From positions 17,204,082 through 17,268,081 of the forward strand of contig NC_067207.1 in the NCBI RefSeq assembly GCF_026262505.1: 64,000 bases of DNA, written 5' to 3'. The notes beneath the pieces were generated by a model that worked only from the letters and a program-made list of their open reading frames with translations, was not told the DNA's origin and did no database searches. Origin of the DNA: Trichomonas vaginalis G3. Taxonomy: Eukaryota; Parabasalia; Trichomonadida; Trichomonadidae. This document shows, one piece after another, positions 1 to 9,616 of this stretch; the stretch's first letter is position 1, and every line of letters starts with the position of its first letter. Position numbers and translations under genes: made by a program.

Positions 1-191
1 CCTTAGTTGACGCAAACTTTGTTCCTGTAAAACTTTTATGTCCTATGTATTTGTCAATGACGGCAGAAAGTTTCGAATTGGAAGATGCAACTGGTGAAAG
101 TATTGTACTACAAGAACAACTTCAACAACAAATAGCTCAAGAACAACAAATGCAACAAATGCAACAAATGGAACAACAAGCTCAAGAATAA
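1..191 (+). CDS. Minor-capsid-like protein, 3' part (copy A)
   Basis: This is the C-terminal part of the gene whose complete counterpart is 23061-23858 in copy B. The visible protein ends in a glutamine-rich tail (repeated QEQ and QMQQ). The 5' part lies outside the window. It sits directly before the SF3 helicase gene, as in copy B. Function is inferred only from its position among structural genes. Confidence 0.75.
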   Translation, partial: LVDANFVPVKLLCPMYLSMTAESFELEDATGESIVLQEQLQQQIAQEQQMQQMQQMEQQAQE

Positions 192-219
192 AAAAATATT
201 TTTTTTTATTTTTATAAAA
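192..219 (+). promoter_or_regulatory. A/T-rich upstream motif of the helicase gene
   Basis: An AAAAAATATTTTTT core occupies almost the whole gap before the helicase ATG. The same core precedes several other genes of both element copies, so it is a good candidate for an element-encoded promoter class. Confidence 0.5.
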
Positions 220-1454
220 ATGTACAGAATAGACGTTTCAGATTTTTATGACTTCCAAGCGTTCAGAAATATGTGTCCATTTCGAGACTATAACAAAGCA
301 GTCGAGAATTTGAAACGTTTAGTCATTTATGTCGACTCTGCCCCAGAATGTTATGTCATGAAAGAATGGGATGTTGTCTTTAACAAACCAAGAGCAACAA
401 TAGTTTCAGAACAAGAATGTAGACAGAAACTAAGAAAATAAAAGTCGTACAAGTTGGAATGAAGATGTTAGATGCTTGGGATATCTTATTGTCAAAGTTA
501 GAAGATTTTTCAGTTCGAGGTATAAAGTTCTATACACCTTCTCCAAACTTCTATTCTATCTTCACTGGATATAAATACGAACAAGTAGAATGGAAAGAAA
601 ATATTATAGAAGCTTGGTTAGACCATGTCAAAGAAATTATATGCAATGGAAACGAAAGAGTCTATGAGTATATCTTATGTTGGTTTGCAAATATCTTACA
701 ACATCCAAGTGCTAAAAATGAAACTGCTCTCATTATAATTGGAAAACAAGGAACAGGTAAGAACACTTTCTTTACAGATATTTTGTGCAAACTGTTAGAA
801 GGTTATTCGAATCCGAATATGACAAACTTAGAAAACATCTGCGGTAAATTTAACTCTTCAATAGAGAATATGAAACTTATAGTTTGCAATGAACTTCAAA
901 GTATAGATACAACAAAAGTTTTGAACTCAGATGCTTTGAAGAGTCTTATAACAGATAAAGTTGGAGTTGTTGAAAGAAAGTATAAAGACCAAAGAGTTTG
1001 TGAAAATGTTGCAAACTTCATTATGGTTTCAAACAATGTTGTTCCGATGAAGTTAGAAAGTTCTGACAGAAGATATGTAGTTGTCAGAACGTCAGATTCT
1101 CATATGCAAGATACAGAATATTTTGACGACTTAGCAGAAACTTTGACATCTGACTTTTACAACCACTTGTTCTCATATTTCATGACATTAGATATTTCTA
1201 AGTTCAATCCAAGACAAATTCCACATACCGAAGAGAGACAAACATTGTTAGAAGCAAACAAGAGTGTATATGAACTGTTCATAGAAGAAAGCGACTTTGT
1301 GTCATTAGATGAAAGGTCTTTATATGATGAATATAAACAATATTGTCAAGAATATGGTTATATGGCAGCTTCTAAACGAACATTCTTGGCAAATGTCAAA
1401 AATCTTTTAGACGTTCAGAACGGCGTATATACAAAGAAAAATTTTTATGAGTAA
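220..1454 (+). pseudogene. SF3 (D5-like) helicase, copy A, broken
   Basis: Viral superfamily 3 helicase. Visible signatures are Walker A (GKQGTGKN), a Walker B-like LIVCNEL segment and the sensor motif MVSNN, followed by a conserved SSDRRYVVV stretch typical of D5-like helicases. In viruses of this group such proteins unwind DNA during genome replication. The gene follows the minor-capsid-like gene and is preceded by a long A/T motif (192-219) seen upstream of other replication and regulatory genes here. The copy is broken. Confidence 0.85.
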
Positions 1455-1489
1455 ATTTTAAAAAAATATTTTTTTATCCGATAGAAAAG

Positions 1490-1909
1490 ATGACGAAATT
1501 CATCTCAGTAAATAAGTACATGACAGAAGTCAAAGAAGAACTAGACCCATTCGCTTATTTGAATGTTTACTTCTACCATTTTGAAAAGTCTACATTTGAC
1601 AAAGTTTGGAACATCGAACCAGTTAAGTTTGCTATTGTGACTAAAAATGGTGCGAAATTTGAAGACTTAGACATAGAAGGTTTGTTAACAGTCAAAGAAA
1701 ATTTTGACAGAAGGTTCTCAAACCTTAAAGAAGGCAAAGCATACAAACTTGTTATACCTTATGAACCAAAGAAGACAGACGACTATGAATATTATGAGTC
1801 TAAGATAGTTGAAGTTCAAGGTAAGTTGGGTAAAAAGATTTTAGAGTCTAAGCCAGTGTTTGCCCCTAAAGAGGAAGAGAACATTGACATTGACCCAGAA
1901 ATGTTCTAA
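1490..1909 (+). CDS. Conserved element protein of 139 residues, unknown function (copy A)
   Basis: An intact frame nearly identical to 25159-25578 in copy B. The protein is soluble and mixed alpha/beta in composition, rich in Lys, Glu and Phe, and ends in an acidic EEENIDIDPEMF tail. It lies between the helicase and packaging-ATPase genes and has the long A/T motif upstream (1455-1489). The position suggests a replication role such as DNA binding, but no family is recognised. Confidence 0.75.
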   Translation: MTKFISVNKYMTEVKEELDPFAYLNVYFYHFEKSTFDKVWNIEPVKFAIVTKNGAKFEDLDIEGLLTVKENFDRRFSNLKEGKAYKLVIPYEPKKTDDYEYYESKIVEVQGKLGKKILESKPVFAPKEEENIDIDPEMF

Positions 1910-1925
1910 AAATAAAATTTTATTT

Positions 1926-2381
1926 TTACATGTCAAATTTCTTTTTCTCTGGAATTGGTTCAGGTTCTTTCTTCTCTTCTTCTACTTTCTTTTCTTTCTT
2001 TTCTCTCTTCTTCTTCTTCTCTGGTGGAGTTATGTCAAATTTCTCAGAACCATATTTATGTAAAAGTTCTTTGTCCTTTAATAGCTCATCTATTCTGTTT
2101 TCTATTTCATCTTCAAGAACAGCGCATGTGTCTTCTTTGCATTCTAAGAACTTTTGTTGGACTTCATCTTTCCAATCGGCGTCATCTCTGTCAACAAGTC
2201 TGTCATTGACAAACTTAAAGACTTCTCTGCCTAATGTTTTATGGTTCTTGTCATATTCCCAGAAACAGAACTTTAGAACAAATTCACCTTTCTTGTTTAC
2301 ACTATGTAAGATTTTATGGTCGACAGATGTTTTGCTGTCGAAAAGTTTGTCTCGAATATAGATAGCGAAATCGCTAGACAT
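1926..2381 (-). CDS. Conserved 151-residue protein with charged Lys/Glu tail (copy A)
   Basis: The N-terminal two thirds is a compact domain containing FCFWEYDKNHK. The C-terminus is a long Lys/Glu/Pro-rich tail likely to be disordered. It is divergent from the packaging ATPase gene, and 36 bp of A/T-rich DNA between the two starts probably serves both. It looks whole and matches 25595-26041. Unrecognised family. Confidence 0.75.
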   Translation of the reverse strand: MSSDFAIYIRDKLFDSKTSVDHKILHSVNKKGEFVLKFCFWEYDKNHKTLGREVFKFVNDRLVDRDDADWKDEVQQKFLECKEDTCAVLEDEIENRIDELLKDKELLHKYGSEKFDITPPEKKKKREKKEKKVEEEKKEPEPIPEKKKFDM

Positions 2382-2417
2382 TTTCTAAAAGATAAAATTT
2401 TTAATTTTTCTAAAAAT

Positions 2418-3293
2418 ATGTTAGAAAAAAAGTTTGCTGACATTGACAAGAAATTTGAGAATGTTTTGAAGAAGAACAAGAGGAAGTTAGAAAATGCTCA
2501 GATAAAACCCATACATGACAAGTTCCTATTTGCTCAGAATGGTATAACAGGTCTAATTGCACCACCTGGGTCTGGTAAGACTTTCACTTATCTTAAAATG
2601 GCTGCACAACAACAAGAACTAGATGAGAAGAACCCATTCTATGAGTTAGTTGTTATTTGTAGTACTTCGGGTCAATTTGACCAAACCGTCAATTCGTTCA
2701 AAGATATTATAAAGAAGTCTAAGTTAGTATGTATAAAAGACTCTGAGTTGTTAGATTGGATAAAGAAGTACCAAAGAAGAGTTTTGAAGTACAATGCTAT
2801 AAATGAGTATGTCAATTCGAAGTTTAAAGACCCAAATGAGGAAATGCAGAGAATATTAGAGAAGAAACACTTCAGAAACAAACAGAAAGAGATAGAATAC
2901 ATTTCGAAGAAATTGCAATCTTACGATTGGAAGACTTACCCTCATAGATGTCTTCTTATCTTAGATGACTTTGCTTCTCATCCTTTGTTAAAGAACAGAG
3001 AACAAGATATGTGTCGAATTCTTAAGAAGCTCAGACACTTTAACATCTCAGTTGTCATTTGTGTACAGACAGCAAAGAGTTTAAGTAAGGATGTTAAAAG
3101 AATACTTACTGATATCATACTTTTCCCTGGATTGTCCGAAGACGATTTCATGGAACTTATGAAAGAGTCCATGGCAGGTAAGTTTGACAGACATGAACTA
3201 TGGGAGAAGTACAAAGTCATACAAGACCCTCATACTTCTTTCAGAATTCATATCTACGCAAACAAAGTTCAAATTGTAAAAAGTCAAGCTTGA
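2418..3293 (+). CDS. A32-like (FtsK/HerA) genome-packaging ATPase, copy A
   Basis: P-loop ATPase with Walker A APPGSGKT near residues 48-55 and Walker B LLILDD near 179-184, followed by the conserved arrangement of a small packaging ATPase. In Polintons and large DNA viruses this family pumps DNA into the capsid. I chose the ATG at 2418 because it follows the A/T-rich divergent promoter region; an upstream in-frame ATG at 2316 would overlap the divergent gene. It looks whole and is highly similar to the copy B gene at 26078-26953. Confidence 0.87.
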   Translation: MLEKKFADIDKKFENVLKKNKRKLENAQIKPIHDKFLFAQNGITGLIAPPGSGKTFTYLKMAAQQQELDEKNPFYELVVICSTSGQFDQTVNSFKDIIKKSKLVCIKDSELLDWIKKYQRRVLKYNAINEYVNSKFKDPNEEMQRILEKKHFRNKQKEIEYISKKLQSYDWKTYPHRCLLILDDFASHPLLKNREQDMCRILKKLRHFNISVVICVQTAKSLSKDVKRILTDIILFPGLSEDDFMELMKESMAGKFDRHELWEKYKVIQDPHTSFRIHIYANKVQIVKSQA

Positions 3294-3297
3294 AAAA

Positions 3298-3709
3298 TCT
3301 AAGTGTTTAGTCTTAGTCTGTTGTGGTGCTGGGGCTGTCGGTTCTTCTGGCTTTGGAAGACATTCAGGAAGAGGAACGTCGGTCATCCGTTTGTGTCCTG
3401 TCGGAAGGAAGAGTTCTTCCAGTTGTCGGGAAATTTTTTTCCTGTCGGATGGAAAAAATTTTCCTGTCGGATGGAAAAAATTTTCCTGTCGGATGGAAAA
3501 AAGTTCTCAATTTTCGAAAATTTGAATGGTTTACGGACGGACAACTGGAAATTTTTTTCCTGTCGGAAGGAATTTTTTTTCCTGTTGTCGGGAAATTTTT
3601 TTCCAGTCGGATGGAAGGACTCGGAATGCCAGAAGGATTTGACAAGACAATTTACCTTATAGAGCTACCTGAGCCATCTGAAGTCAAGCTTGAAAAATAA
3701 AGAGTTCAT
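3298..3709. repeat. CCTGTCGGA(A/T)GGAA minisatellite region (copy A)
   Basis: Short units of about 14-18 bp built on TCCTGTCGGATGGAAAAA alternate with A/T spacers. The left part (about 3320-3395) holds a minus-strand fragment encoding a Pro-rich PEEPTAPAP segment. Several frames stay open across the repeats, but base periodicity rather than coding constraint explains them. The counterpart in copy B is 26954-27430. Confidence 0.7.
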
Positions 3710-4513
3710 TTACTCTGCTTGTTTGAAGTTGTCAAAATACTCTGTTTTTTCTTTCAGTAGCGGCAAATCTTCTTTGAATGTAAGTATTGTACAACCTTTA
3801 ATATCATAGTGTGTTTGAGGTAACGTATCTTGAACTATTTGTTTCACATCTTCATTCGGTGTCATTGAAATCGGTAAGTTTTCGCGATAGAACCAATTTC
3901 TGTCAGATTTGTAAATCTTAGCAAGGTCGTAAAAGCTTTTGTTGTTTCTTCTGACTAAATGCAACATAACCATATCTCTGTCTTCTTCATTTTCCATCTC
4001 TTCAGTATAAATCATATACTTATAGTTCTTTTCCTTTCCTTTTGGTACCGAACGTGGTATTCTTTTCTGTATGTTTTTGTCTTTTGCTTCAAGCTTGTTC
4101 TCTAGCTCTTCACGTTCTTGTCTATGAAGTTCATCTAACATCATGAAAATATAACAAGCATAGCGAGGTGAAGCCCACATTGCAACAGCATTTACGAGAA
4201 GTCTATGTACATACCAACCTCTCAAACCATTTGGCAAATTTTGACGATTTTCGTACGGAATCTCGACCCGCGGTTTTCCGCGGGTCGCAAACATATGAGG
4301 AAATTCTTCTAAAAGTTCTTTTGTCTGTTGGTTTTCAAACCAATGATGTGCTTGCTTTGTAGAACGAAGAGCATTCAAAATACTTTGCATTTGGTACATG
4401 TCATCTTTGACCGAACGAATGAGACGTAACTGTTTGTTAAACTGTATGTACTCATATTCTTCATTTATAGCTTCATGGACTATAACTGTTGTTGTGTTCT
4501 CTGTTGTTGACAT
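3710..4513 (-). CDS. KilA-N domain protein, copy A
   Basis: A 267-residue protein with a KilA-N-type DNA-binding domain: an HHWFENQQTKELL helix, then RGWYVHRLLVNAVAMWASPRY, the hallmark strand-helix of the family. A charged linker and a C-terminal domain follow. KilA-N proteins of large DNA viruses and phages are DNA-binding regulators. The loop between the two hallmark blocks is encoded by a perfect GC-rich palindrome (4264-4287) that differs in sequence from the one in the copy B homologue (27437-28240). Start at 4513 is preceded by the A/T motif. Confidence 0.82.
   Translation of the reverse strand: MSTTENTTTVIVHEAINEEYEYIQFNKQLRLIRSVKDDMYQMQSILNALRSTKQAHHWFENQQTKELLEEFPHMFATRGKPRVEIPYENRQNLPNGLRGWYVHRLLVNAVAMWASPRYACYIFMMLDELHRQEREELENKLEAKDKNIQKRIPRSVPKGKEKNYKYMIYTEEMENEEDRDMVMLHLVRRNNKSFYDLAKIYKSDRNWFYRENLPISMTPNEDVKQIVQDTLPQTHYDIKGCTILTFKEDLPLLKEKTEYFDNFKQAE
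4264..4287. repeat. GC-rich palindrome inside the KilA-N gene
   Basis: A 10-bp perfect stem, CGACCCGCGG, with a TTTT loop, in frame within the KilA-N coding sequence at the loop between the conserved helix and the RGWYVH block. Homologous genes have unrelated palindromes at the same site. Confidence 0.85.
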
Positions 4514-4600
4514 ATCTGTCTTTACATTCCGGATAAAAAAATATTTTATAAAAAACTAGCGTTATTTTCTGACTTTCACAAAAGACCAAAAATAAACGCT

Positions 4601-5212
4601 TTACATGTATTTTTCAGCAACTTCGTCAAATAATTTTATAGCTTTATCTATCTCATCTACTTCAAACGTTTCCCTACCTTTCGTGGGAGCACCATACATC
4701 TTCTCAAACTTTTCAAGTAGTTCTGTTTCAGCAGCTCTCATATCGTTAACAAACACAACCCTGACTCTATTGACTGTACTGTCATATCTTAGAGTTATAT
4801 TATATGTTCTTCCTATCTTATATCTTTTTGTGTTGAAGTCCTTCGGTTTCTGAACGATGTAAAGTAAGCCTTCACTGCAACGTTCTGAGTCGAATGAACC
4901 ATATGTTATGAAGTTATATCCAACAACTGGGTCTAACCATAACAAAACTATTGGTATAAGACTTTTGTCGATGAGATATGCTGTAGTTCCATGAAATCTT
5001 ACCGATATCAAAAGCTCAGGATTTCTTGTCAAAATTTTCTGAGTAGAAGCAATTCTAACCCAGTCCTTTGGTTGCTTTCCAGAAGGTGTTATAATGTCTG
5101 ACAAAGAATATTTGTTGTATTTCTTTGAGTATCTTACGTTTAAATCACCTATTCTAACCACTTTGGTGTCATTGTCTATCTTTCTAACTGTTTCAAACTC
5201 AATGTTTGACAT
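4601..5212 (-). CDS. KilA-N-like protein with T5orf172 (GIY-YIG-like) domain, copy A
   Basis: The N-terminal half has the KilA-N-like arrangement VRYSKKYNKYSL, then ASTQKILTRNPELLISV and IVLLWLDPVVGY. The C-terminal half matches the T5orf172 branch of GIY-YIG-like domains: GLLYIVQ, then KRYKIGRT, then an NDMRAAETELLEKF helix. Such combinations are common in viral regulators and may bind or nick DNA. The start at 5212 (MSNIEF) agrees with the copy B start. It looks whole; the copy B homologue is 28329-28943. Confidence 0.78.
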   Translation of the reverse strand: MSNIEFETVRKIDNDTKVVRIGDLNVRYSKKYNKYSLSDIITPSGKQPKDWVRIASTQKILTRNPELLISVRFHGTTAYLIDKSLIPIVLLWLDPVVGYNFITYGSFDSERCSEGLLYIVQKPKDFNTKRYKIGRTYNITLRYDSTVNRVRVVFVNDMRAAETELLEKFEKMYGAPTKGRETFEVDEIDKAIKLFDEVAEKYM

Positions 5213-5234
5213 ATCTGTTCTTACATACAAAATA

Positions 5235-5543
5235 AAAAATATTTTTTTTAAAAAACTAACTTTATTTTTTCTGTCTTAAGGAAATTCATGAAATTTCATA
5301 CGGAATTCAGCAAAAATATATTTTAGGTGAAGAGGTGAGATTTCACCTCTTTTTTCACCTGTTTTTTCACCTCATGAATTTTCATGATTTCATCGTACAT
5401 GTTTTGTCAAGACTTCTTCGTACATGAATTTTCATGATTTCATCGTAAATGTTTTGTCAAGACTTCTTCGTAATGAGCGTAAATGACCCAAAAATATTTT
5501 TAGGTGAAGAGGTGAGATTTCACCTCTTTTTTCACCTGTTATT
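5235..5543. repeat. Intergenic repeat block: AGGTGA palindromes and iterons
   Basis: Contains an A/T promoter-like motif near 5235, two blocks of AGGTGAAGAGGTGAGATTTC pairing with following CACCT sequences (about 5325-5365 and 5505-5540), and direct repeats of a TCATGATTTCATCGTA / TGTTTTGTCAAGACTTC type between them. No gene is seen. Confidence 0.75.
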
Positions 5544-6458
5544 TTATAAGCGTTTTACATGAATTGTACGATGTATATTTGAAATCCTAAACAATTTCGT
5601 AGCTTCTATTTCTTCGCTGAGGATATCGAATGTTTTAACGATACCGAAAGTTTCTTTATACTTCTTCTTGACGTCAGATAGAAGGAAATCTTCTGCTGTT
5701 GGATAGTTTTTGTTCAGAAATTCTAACATGTTCATTTTATCTTCTGCTGGCTTTTCTGCTTCTTTCTTTAAGTCAGCATAGTCGTTTCTCATTCTTTCTA
5801 TCTCTTTGACGGAGTAGTTATATTTCCTCATTGCTGCTTTACATTTTGAACATTGCGGGTTCATTTTTGCGTTATATTCTGAAACCTTACCTGCAAGTAT
5901 GACTAAGGCGTCAATGGTTTTCTTTAACTCAAAAGTTGCTGGTTTTATCTGTTCGTTCCATACCTTACCTCTTCTATCTTTATCTCTTATTTCCCATACA
6001 CATTTTGCAACTAATGAAACAAAGTTGTCGTAGGTCTTAAATTCTTCAGATTTATATATGTCAGAAACATTCTTATATACCATATCGCAGTCTTTGTCCA
6101 TAACCTTATGGTTGCAATGAAATCCAAGAAACTCATAGTTAACCTTTCGTATGAACTTCTTTATTTCTACTGAGTCAGTTGCTTTGACTTCTATTTCATC
6201 GAATTCAGGAATAGTAAGCTTTTGTTGTTGGATTTCAGGCAATTTGGGTAAATGGTCAATAATATCCTGCATTTCATAAAGATACTGTTCATTTGTTTCA
6301 TCTTTTGCAGTGCAATCTAAATTACTTGTTAAAAGTTCTTGCTTTATCTTCTGGATTTTTGTTTCGAAAGTATATGAAGAAGGAATGAAGCTTTTCATCT
6401 CTACTAACATTGAAGTTGGGTTCATGACTAACGAGTTTGGTGCTGTAGTTGCTAACAT
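5544..6458 (-). CDS. Conserved 304-residue element protein with CxxC motif (copy A)
   Basis: The protein looks whole and is almost identical to 30143-31057. The central part carries a single CSKC motif and a predicted helical stretch; the conserved C-terminus ends in a TKLFRISNIHRTIHV segment that resembles a small DNA-binding or winged-helix tail, which is an impression rather than a family match. It is preceded by the A/T promoter-like motif and sits among the KilA-N regulators. Function unknown. Confidence 0.72.
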   Translation of the reverse strand: MLATTAPNSLVMNPTSMLVEMKSFIPSSYTFETKIQKIKQELLTSNLDCTAKDETNEQYLYEMQDIIDHLPKLPEIQQQKLTIPEFDEIEVKATDSVEIKKFIRKVNYEFLGFHCNHKVMDKDCDMVYKNVSDIYKSEEFKTYDNFVSLVAKCVWEIRDKDRRGKVWNEQIKPATFELKKTIDALVILAGKVSEYNAKMNPQCSKCKAAMRKYNYSVKEIERMRNDYADLKKEAEKPAEDKMNMLEFLNKNYPTAEDFLLSDVKKKYKETFGIVKTFDILSEEIEATKLFRISNIHRTIHVKRL

Positions 6459-6464
6459 GTTCTT

Positions 6465-7085
6465 ACAATAAAAATAAAAAAAAATATTTTATAAAAAACT
6501 AAAATATATTTTTTATCTTAAGGAAATTCATGAAAACTCATGAGGTGAAAAAACAGGTGAAAAAAGAGGTGAAATCTCACCTCTTCACCTAAACATTATT
6601 TTTGTCTGATTTACGCTCATTACGATGAAATCATGACAAAACATTTACGAAGAAGTTTTGACAAAACATTTACGAAGAAATTCATGAAAATTCAAGAGGG
6701 TGAAAAAACAGGTGAAAAAAGAGGTGAAATCTCACCTCTTCACCTAAATTATATTTTTGCTGAATTTAGCAACAAAAATGAACGAGGTCAGGATGTATGT
6801 TGCTGAATTCATTCATAACACCCTTTGTAAGCTCATAAAATGCTTGTTTTGAGGTCGAGCCACTTTTGGCTCCACCGTATTCTTTCAACCAAAACTCAAG
6901 AATTTCCCGCATGAATTTTGTATAAAAAGCAACCCGCTGTTTTCCGCGGGTTGGTATATTCTTCACAAAACATTTACGTTTAGTTTACGAAGAAGTCATG
7001 ACAAAACATATACGAAGAAGTCTTGACAAAACATATACGAAGAAGTCTTGACAAAACATTTACGATGAAATCATGACCTTCTACC
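6465..7085. repeat. Repeat block with KilA-N cassette relic (copy A)
   Basis: Includes AGGTGA palindromes (about 6540-6590 and 6705-6745), runs of the TTTACGAAGAAGTCTTGACA iteron (about 6600-6690 and 6965-7075) and, near 6890-6965, a piece resembling the KilA-N loop with its own palindrome at 6930-6953 (CAACCCGC arms around a T-rich centre). No complete gene is seen. Confidence 0.7.
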
Positions 7086-7090
7086 CTAAA

Positions 7091-7417
7091 TTATATTTTT
7101 TGGTCTGGGAACAACTTTCTCTCAATTGGAGCTGTAGCATACTCTTTGCGTAAGCGGTTCAGACCTTCTTCGAACTCTTGGTCTCTCTTCGATTTGTATT
7201 GGAATTGGTAGTAATTTGGACTGGAATTGGAATTGCTGGAACAACCAAGGGTTGGAGCTGTAGCATACTCTTTGCGTAAGCGGTTCAGACCTTCTTCGAA
7301 CTCTTGGTCTCTCTTCGATTTGGATTGAGATTGGACTTGCTGGAACTGAGGTGCAGGGGCTGGTGCTTTAGGTTCCTCTGGTTTGGGAATGGACTCGGTT
7401 GGTGGGACGTCGGACAT
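7091..7417 (-). CDS. Small Pro-rich protein with an internal duplication
   Basis: An open frame starting MSDVPPTESIPKPEEP followed by Gln-rich sequence and two copies of a KRDQEFEEGLNRLRKEY module, reflecting a direct DNA duplication of about 125 bp. The same N-terminal segment recurs as fragments at about 3320-3395 and 26975-27055, so it belongs to a repeated cassette. It could be a real small gene or a repeat-derived frame; no function can be assigned. Confidence 0.4.
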   Translation of the reverse strand: MSDVPPTESIPKPEEPKAPAPAPQFQQVQSQSKSKRDQEFEEGLNRLRKEYATAPTLGCSSNSNSSPNYYQFQYKSKRDQEFEEGLNRLRKEYATAPIERKLFPDQKI

Positions 7418-7454
7418 TCGTCTGTGGCTTAACCGTCGGACCACAACGATAAAA

Positions 7455-7711
7455 ATCTCTGCTCCTAGCAGTACTGCTACTGACAGTAGCAGTACTTTTA
7501 CTGACAGTAGCAGTACTTTTTCTGACAGTAGCAGTACTTTTTCTGACAGTAGCAGTACTTTTTCTGACAGTAGCAGTACTTTATCGTCGAAAACCCTCTC
7601 AAATTTTCCTTTTTACTGCTCCTAGCAGTACTTTTACTGTCAGTAGCAGTACTTTTACTGACAGTAGCAGTACTTTTTCTGACAGTAGCAGTACTTTTAC
7701 TGACAGTAGCA
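7455..7711. repeat. AGTAGCAGTACTTTT minisatellite
   Basis: About ten units of roughly 21-22 bp, with the core GACAGTAGCAGTACTTTTTCT, run with minor variation and one interruption by unrelated A/T-rich DNA. Units can fold locally because GTACT and AGTAC are complementary. It ends immediately before the ATG at 7712. Confidence 0.85.
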
Positions 7712-8074
7712 ATGGACAACATCGAGCCATTAGATGAGGCAGTTTACCTAATTGAAATTAACGAGCTTGTTAAAGACTTCCTCAGGCAGAATGTAAAAGG
7801 CAAGCTTGTTAACTGTTGGATAACGGGAAGGGCTGCCTTGAATCTCGAGACTTCGACTGGAATTCCAATTCAAATACCAGACGGGACAGCCTACGATGGC
7901 ATAAAGGACGCCAAAGAGAAGCTCTTCTCAAGTTCTTTGCCAAGCGTCCTTGGATACAACTTCCAAACAGAGAGAGTCCAATTCCACGAATTATACAAAT
8001 TCTCAGAGCACTGTTCCACTTCTCAGGTCAACCATTCTACATAACTACAGAAGGCGACATCCAACCAGTTCAGT
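7712..8074 (+). pseudogene. Unrecognised fragment, copy A only, broken
   Basis: Begins MDNIEPLDEAVYLIEINE and has a more even base composition than its neighbours. The opening resembles the short conserved IYLIELPEP segment that follows the minisatellite at 3300-3700 and 26954-27430, suggesting that all three come from one older gene. No known domain is recognised, and the region is broken. Confidence 0.35.
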
Positions 8075-8136
8075 AAACATCTCATTTTAACTCACTTTTT
8101 TATGTTTTTTGTGAAAGTGTCAAAAATAAATTGTTT

Positions 8137-8343
8137 TCATGAGTTTTCTACGATGTTAGAAAACGTGTTATTTTCTAATATCTTCACATTCAATACTTTT
8201 TCAGCACTTTTCCGTAGTTGTATATGAAAGACAATTCGAGATGAAATTTCTTCATCTGATATTGCCCTACCGGCATTTGTAAAGATATAGTCTAACGGTT
8301 TTGTATCTGCTACTTTTGTTCTTTGTTTTTCAACCTGAAGCAT
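8137..8343 (-). pseudogene. Relic of late structural-like gene (copy A)
   Basis: The N-terminal segment MLQVEKQRTKVADTKPLDYI matches the whole gene at 33135-33995 in copy B. The copy A version is broken. The upstream TTAATATATGTAAAAATAT sequence is the short late-type upstream motif. Confidence 0.7.
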
Positions 8344-8379
8344 TTAATATATGTAAAAATATACTGTTTTAAAAACGTT

Positions 8380-8964
8380 TTAAAATGGTATGCCATATAG
8401 CTTCTTGAATTTGTTAAGATATAGTCTAACGTATTTTCCATCTGTATCTCTAGCGTTTACATAAGCATAGCCCGCCTTAGTAAAACATACTTGTAATTTC
8501 CTATAGTTTACGCCGGTATAAAAGTAGAAAGAGTCCTGTTCTTCGCTATAGTAGTAAAACTCAAACGTATGCTTGCCATAGTCTGTAATTTCAATTGCTT
8601 CATCTTCTAGTTCGTCGACAAATTCGAATACTATATCTCCAAATTTGCCTTTGTTCTTATTGTTTTCAGAACGAGTGACCCAACGTAAGTTTTCAAGTCT
8701 ATTGTCGTTTCTTATACGGTTTATATGGTCTACAAAAGGTAAATTGTTAGGGTTCGGTATAAAATGAGTTGCAATGACAATATGTTTAAAATAGTTTTTT
8801 CCACTCATATCCATAAGAGCATATCCGTCATTTCGCTCCCATCCGCTTAAAACTCTTTTTGTCTTTTTGTTTCTGACTTCAAATGACTCACAACAGTGAA
8901 TTTCATATTTCTCATCTAACAAACAAGTTTCCCAACGGTCTGTTCCAACAAACTCAGCGTACAT
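8380..8964 (-). CDS. HNH endonuclease of the phage homing type, copy A only
   Basis: Contains the HNH signature FVDHINRIRNDNRLENLRWV followed by TRSENNKNK, the classical HNH_3 arrangement of phage and viral homing nucleases, with a NUMOD-like N-terminal part (ALMDMSGKNYFKH). The start at 8964 (MYAEFVG) directly follows an A/T promoter-like motif. Homing nucleases cut DNA lacking their own gene and so spread between related genomes. It looks whole here, while copy B has no intact version. Confidence 0.82.
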   Translation of the reverse strand: MYAEFVGTDRWETCLLDEKYEIHCCESFEVRNKKTKRVLSGWERNDGYALMDMSGKNYFKHIVIATHFIPNPNNLPFVDHINRIRNDNRLENLRWVTRSENNKNKGKFGDIVFEFVDELEDEAIEITDYGKHTFEFYYYSEEQDSFYFYTGVNYRKLQVCFTKAGYAYVNARDTDGKYVRLYLNKFKKLYGIPF

Positions 8965-9010
8965 TTCAAATAAAATAAAAAAATATATTTTTTGAAAAAT
9001 GTTTTTTCCT

Positions 9011-9597
9011 TTACTTAACATAACCACCAGCTACCATAAGTCTTTGACGCCAACCCATACCAGCTAATGAAGGTTGACTTGGTTTAGTCTGGAGACTAAC
9101 CTTTGGTTTTGGTTTATCTTCAGTTTTTGGTTTTTCTTCTTCTATTGGTTTTTCGTCACTTTTCGGTTCTTCTGGCTTTACCTCACTTGCAGGTATGGTT
9201 GTGTCGTCAACATCTTCGTAAATATCATATGCCATTTGTTTTTGTTTTCCTTTCAACTTTTTGTGTTTGTTGTAAAGTTTAGAATATTTCGACTCTAAGT
9301 CAATGAGATGTTCTATAATGAACTGTTCGTCAGTGAAGTATACCTTCCCATCTGTTGTCTCTTTAAACTCCTTCAGACTTCAATATTTTATTTGTGAGAG
9401 TCTGTTTCTTTTTTGAGATACTAGCCGTTCCATTTCTATGAAAAGTGACTTTATAGTTAGGGTTTGTATTTCCAGACCTGGCACTTTCTATTATTGAATT
9501 TTTCTCTTCATCTGTAAGTCTTTGACAGGTTTTGACAATGGTTCTGAACTTTTTTTGTTTGTGGTGTCAAATCTACCGTTTCAACTTCTTCGGTCAT
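9011..9597 (-). pseudogene. Charged late protein, copy A version, broken
   Basis: Homologue of the whole 188-residue gene at 34139-34705. Recognisable features are a Lys/Glu/Pro-rich central region and a C-terminal SLAGMGWRQRLM segment ending GGYVK. It belongs to the cluster of three minus-strand late genes before the integrase, each preceded by TTTCATCTCAGTAAAAAA. Confidence 0.7.
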
Positions 9598-9616
9598 TTC
9601 ATCTCAGTAAAAAATT

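Noticed and set aside
1926-2381. Long plus-strand Ser/Phe-rich frames opposite the 151-residue gene (and at 25599-26021)
   Set aside because: They mirror a Lys/Glu-rich minus-strand gene; the composition is the antisense shadow of GAA/AAG codons, and the minus-strand protein is conserved between copies.
3298-3700. Overlapping frames on both strands across the TCGGAAGGAA repeats as real genes
   Set aside because: All frames stay open because of the repeat period, the copy A and copy B versions differ in unit number, and no conserved protein emerges.
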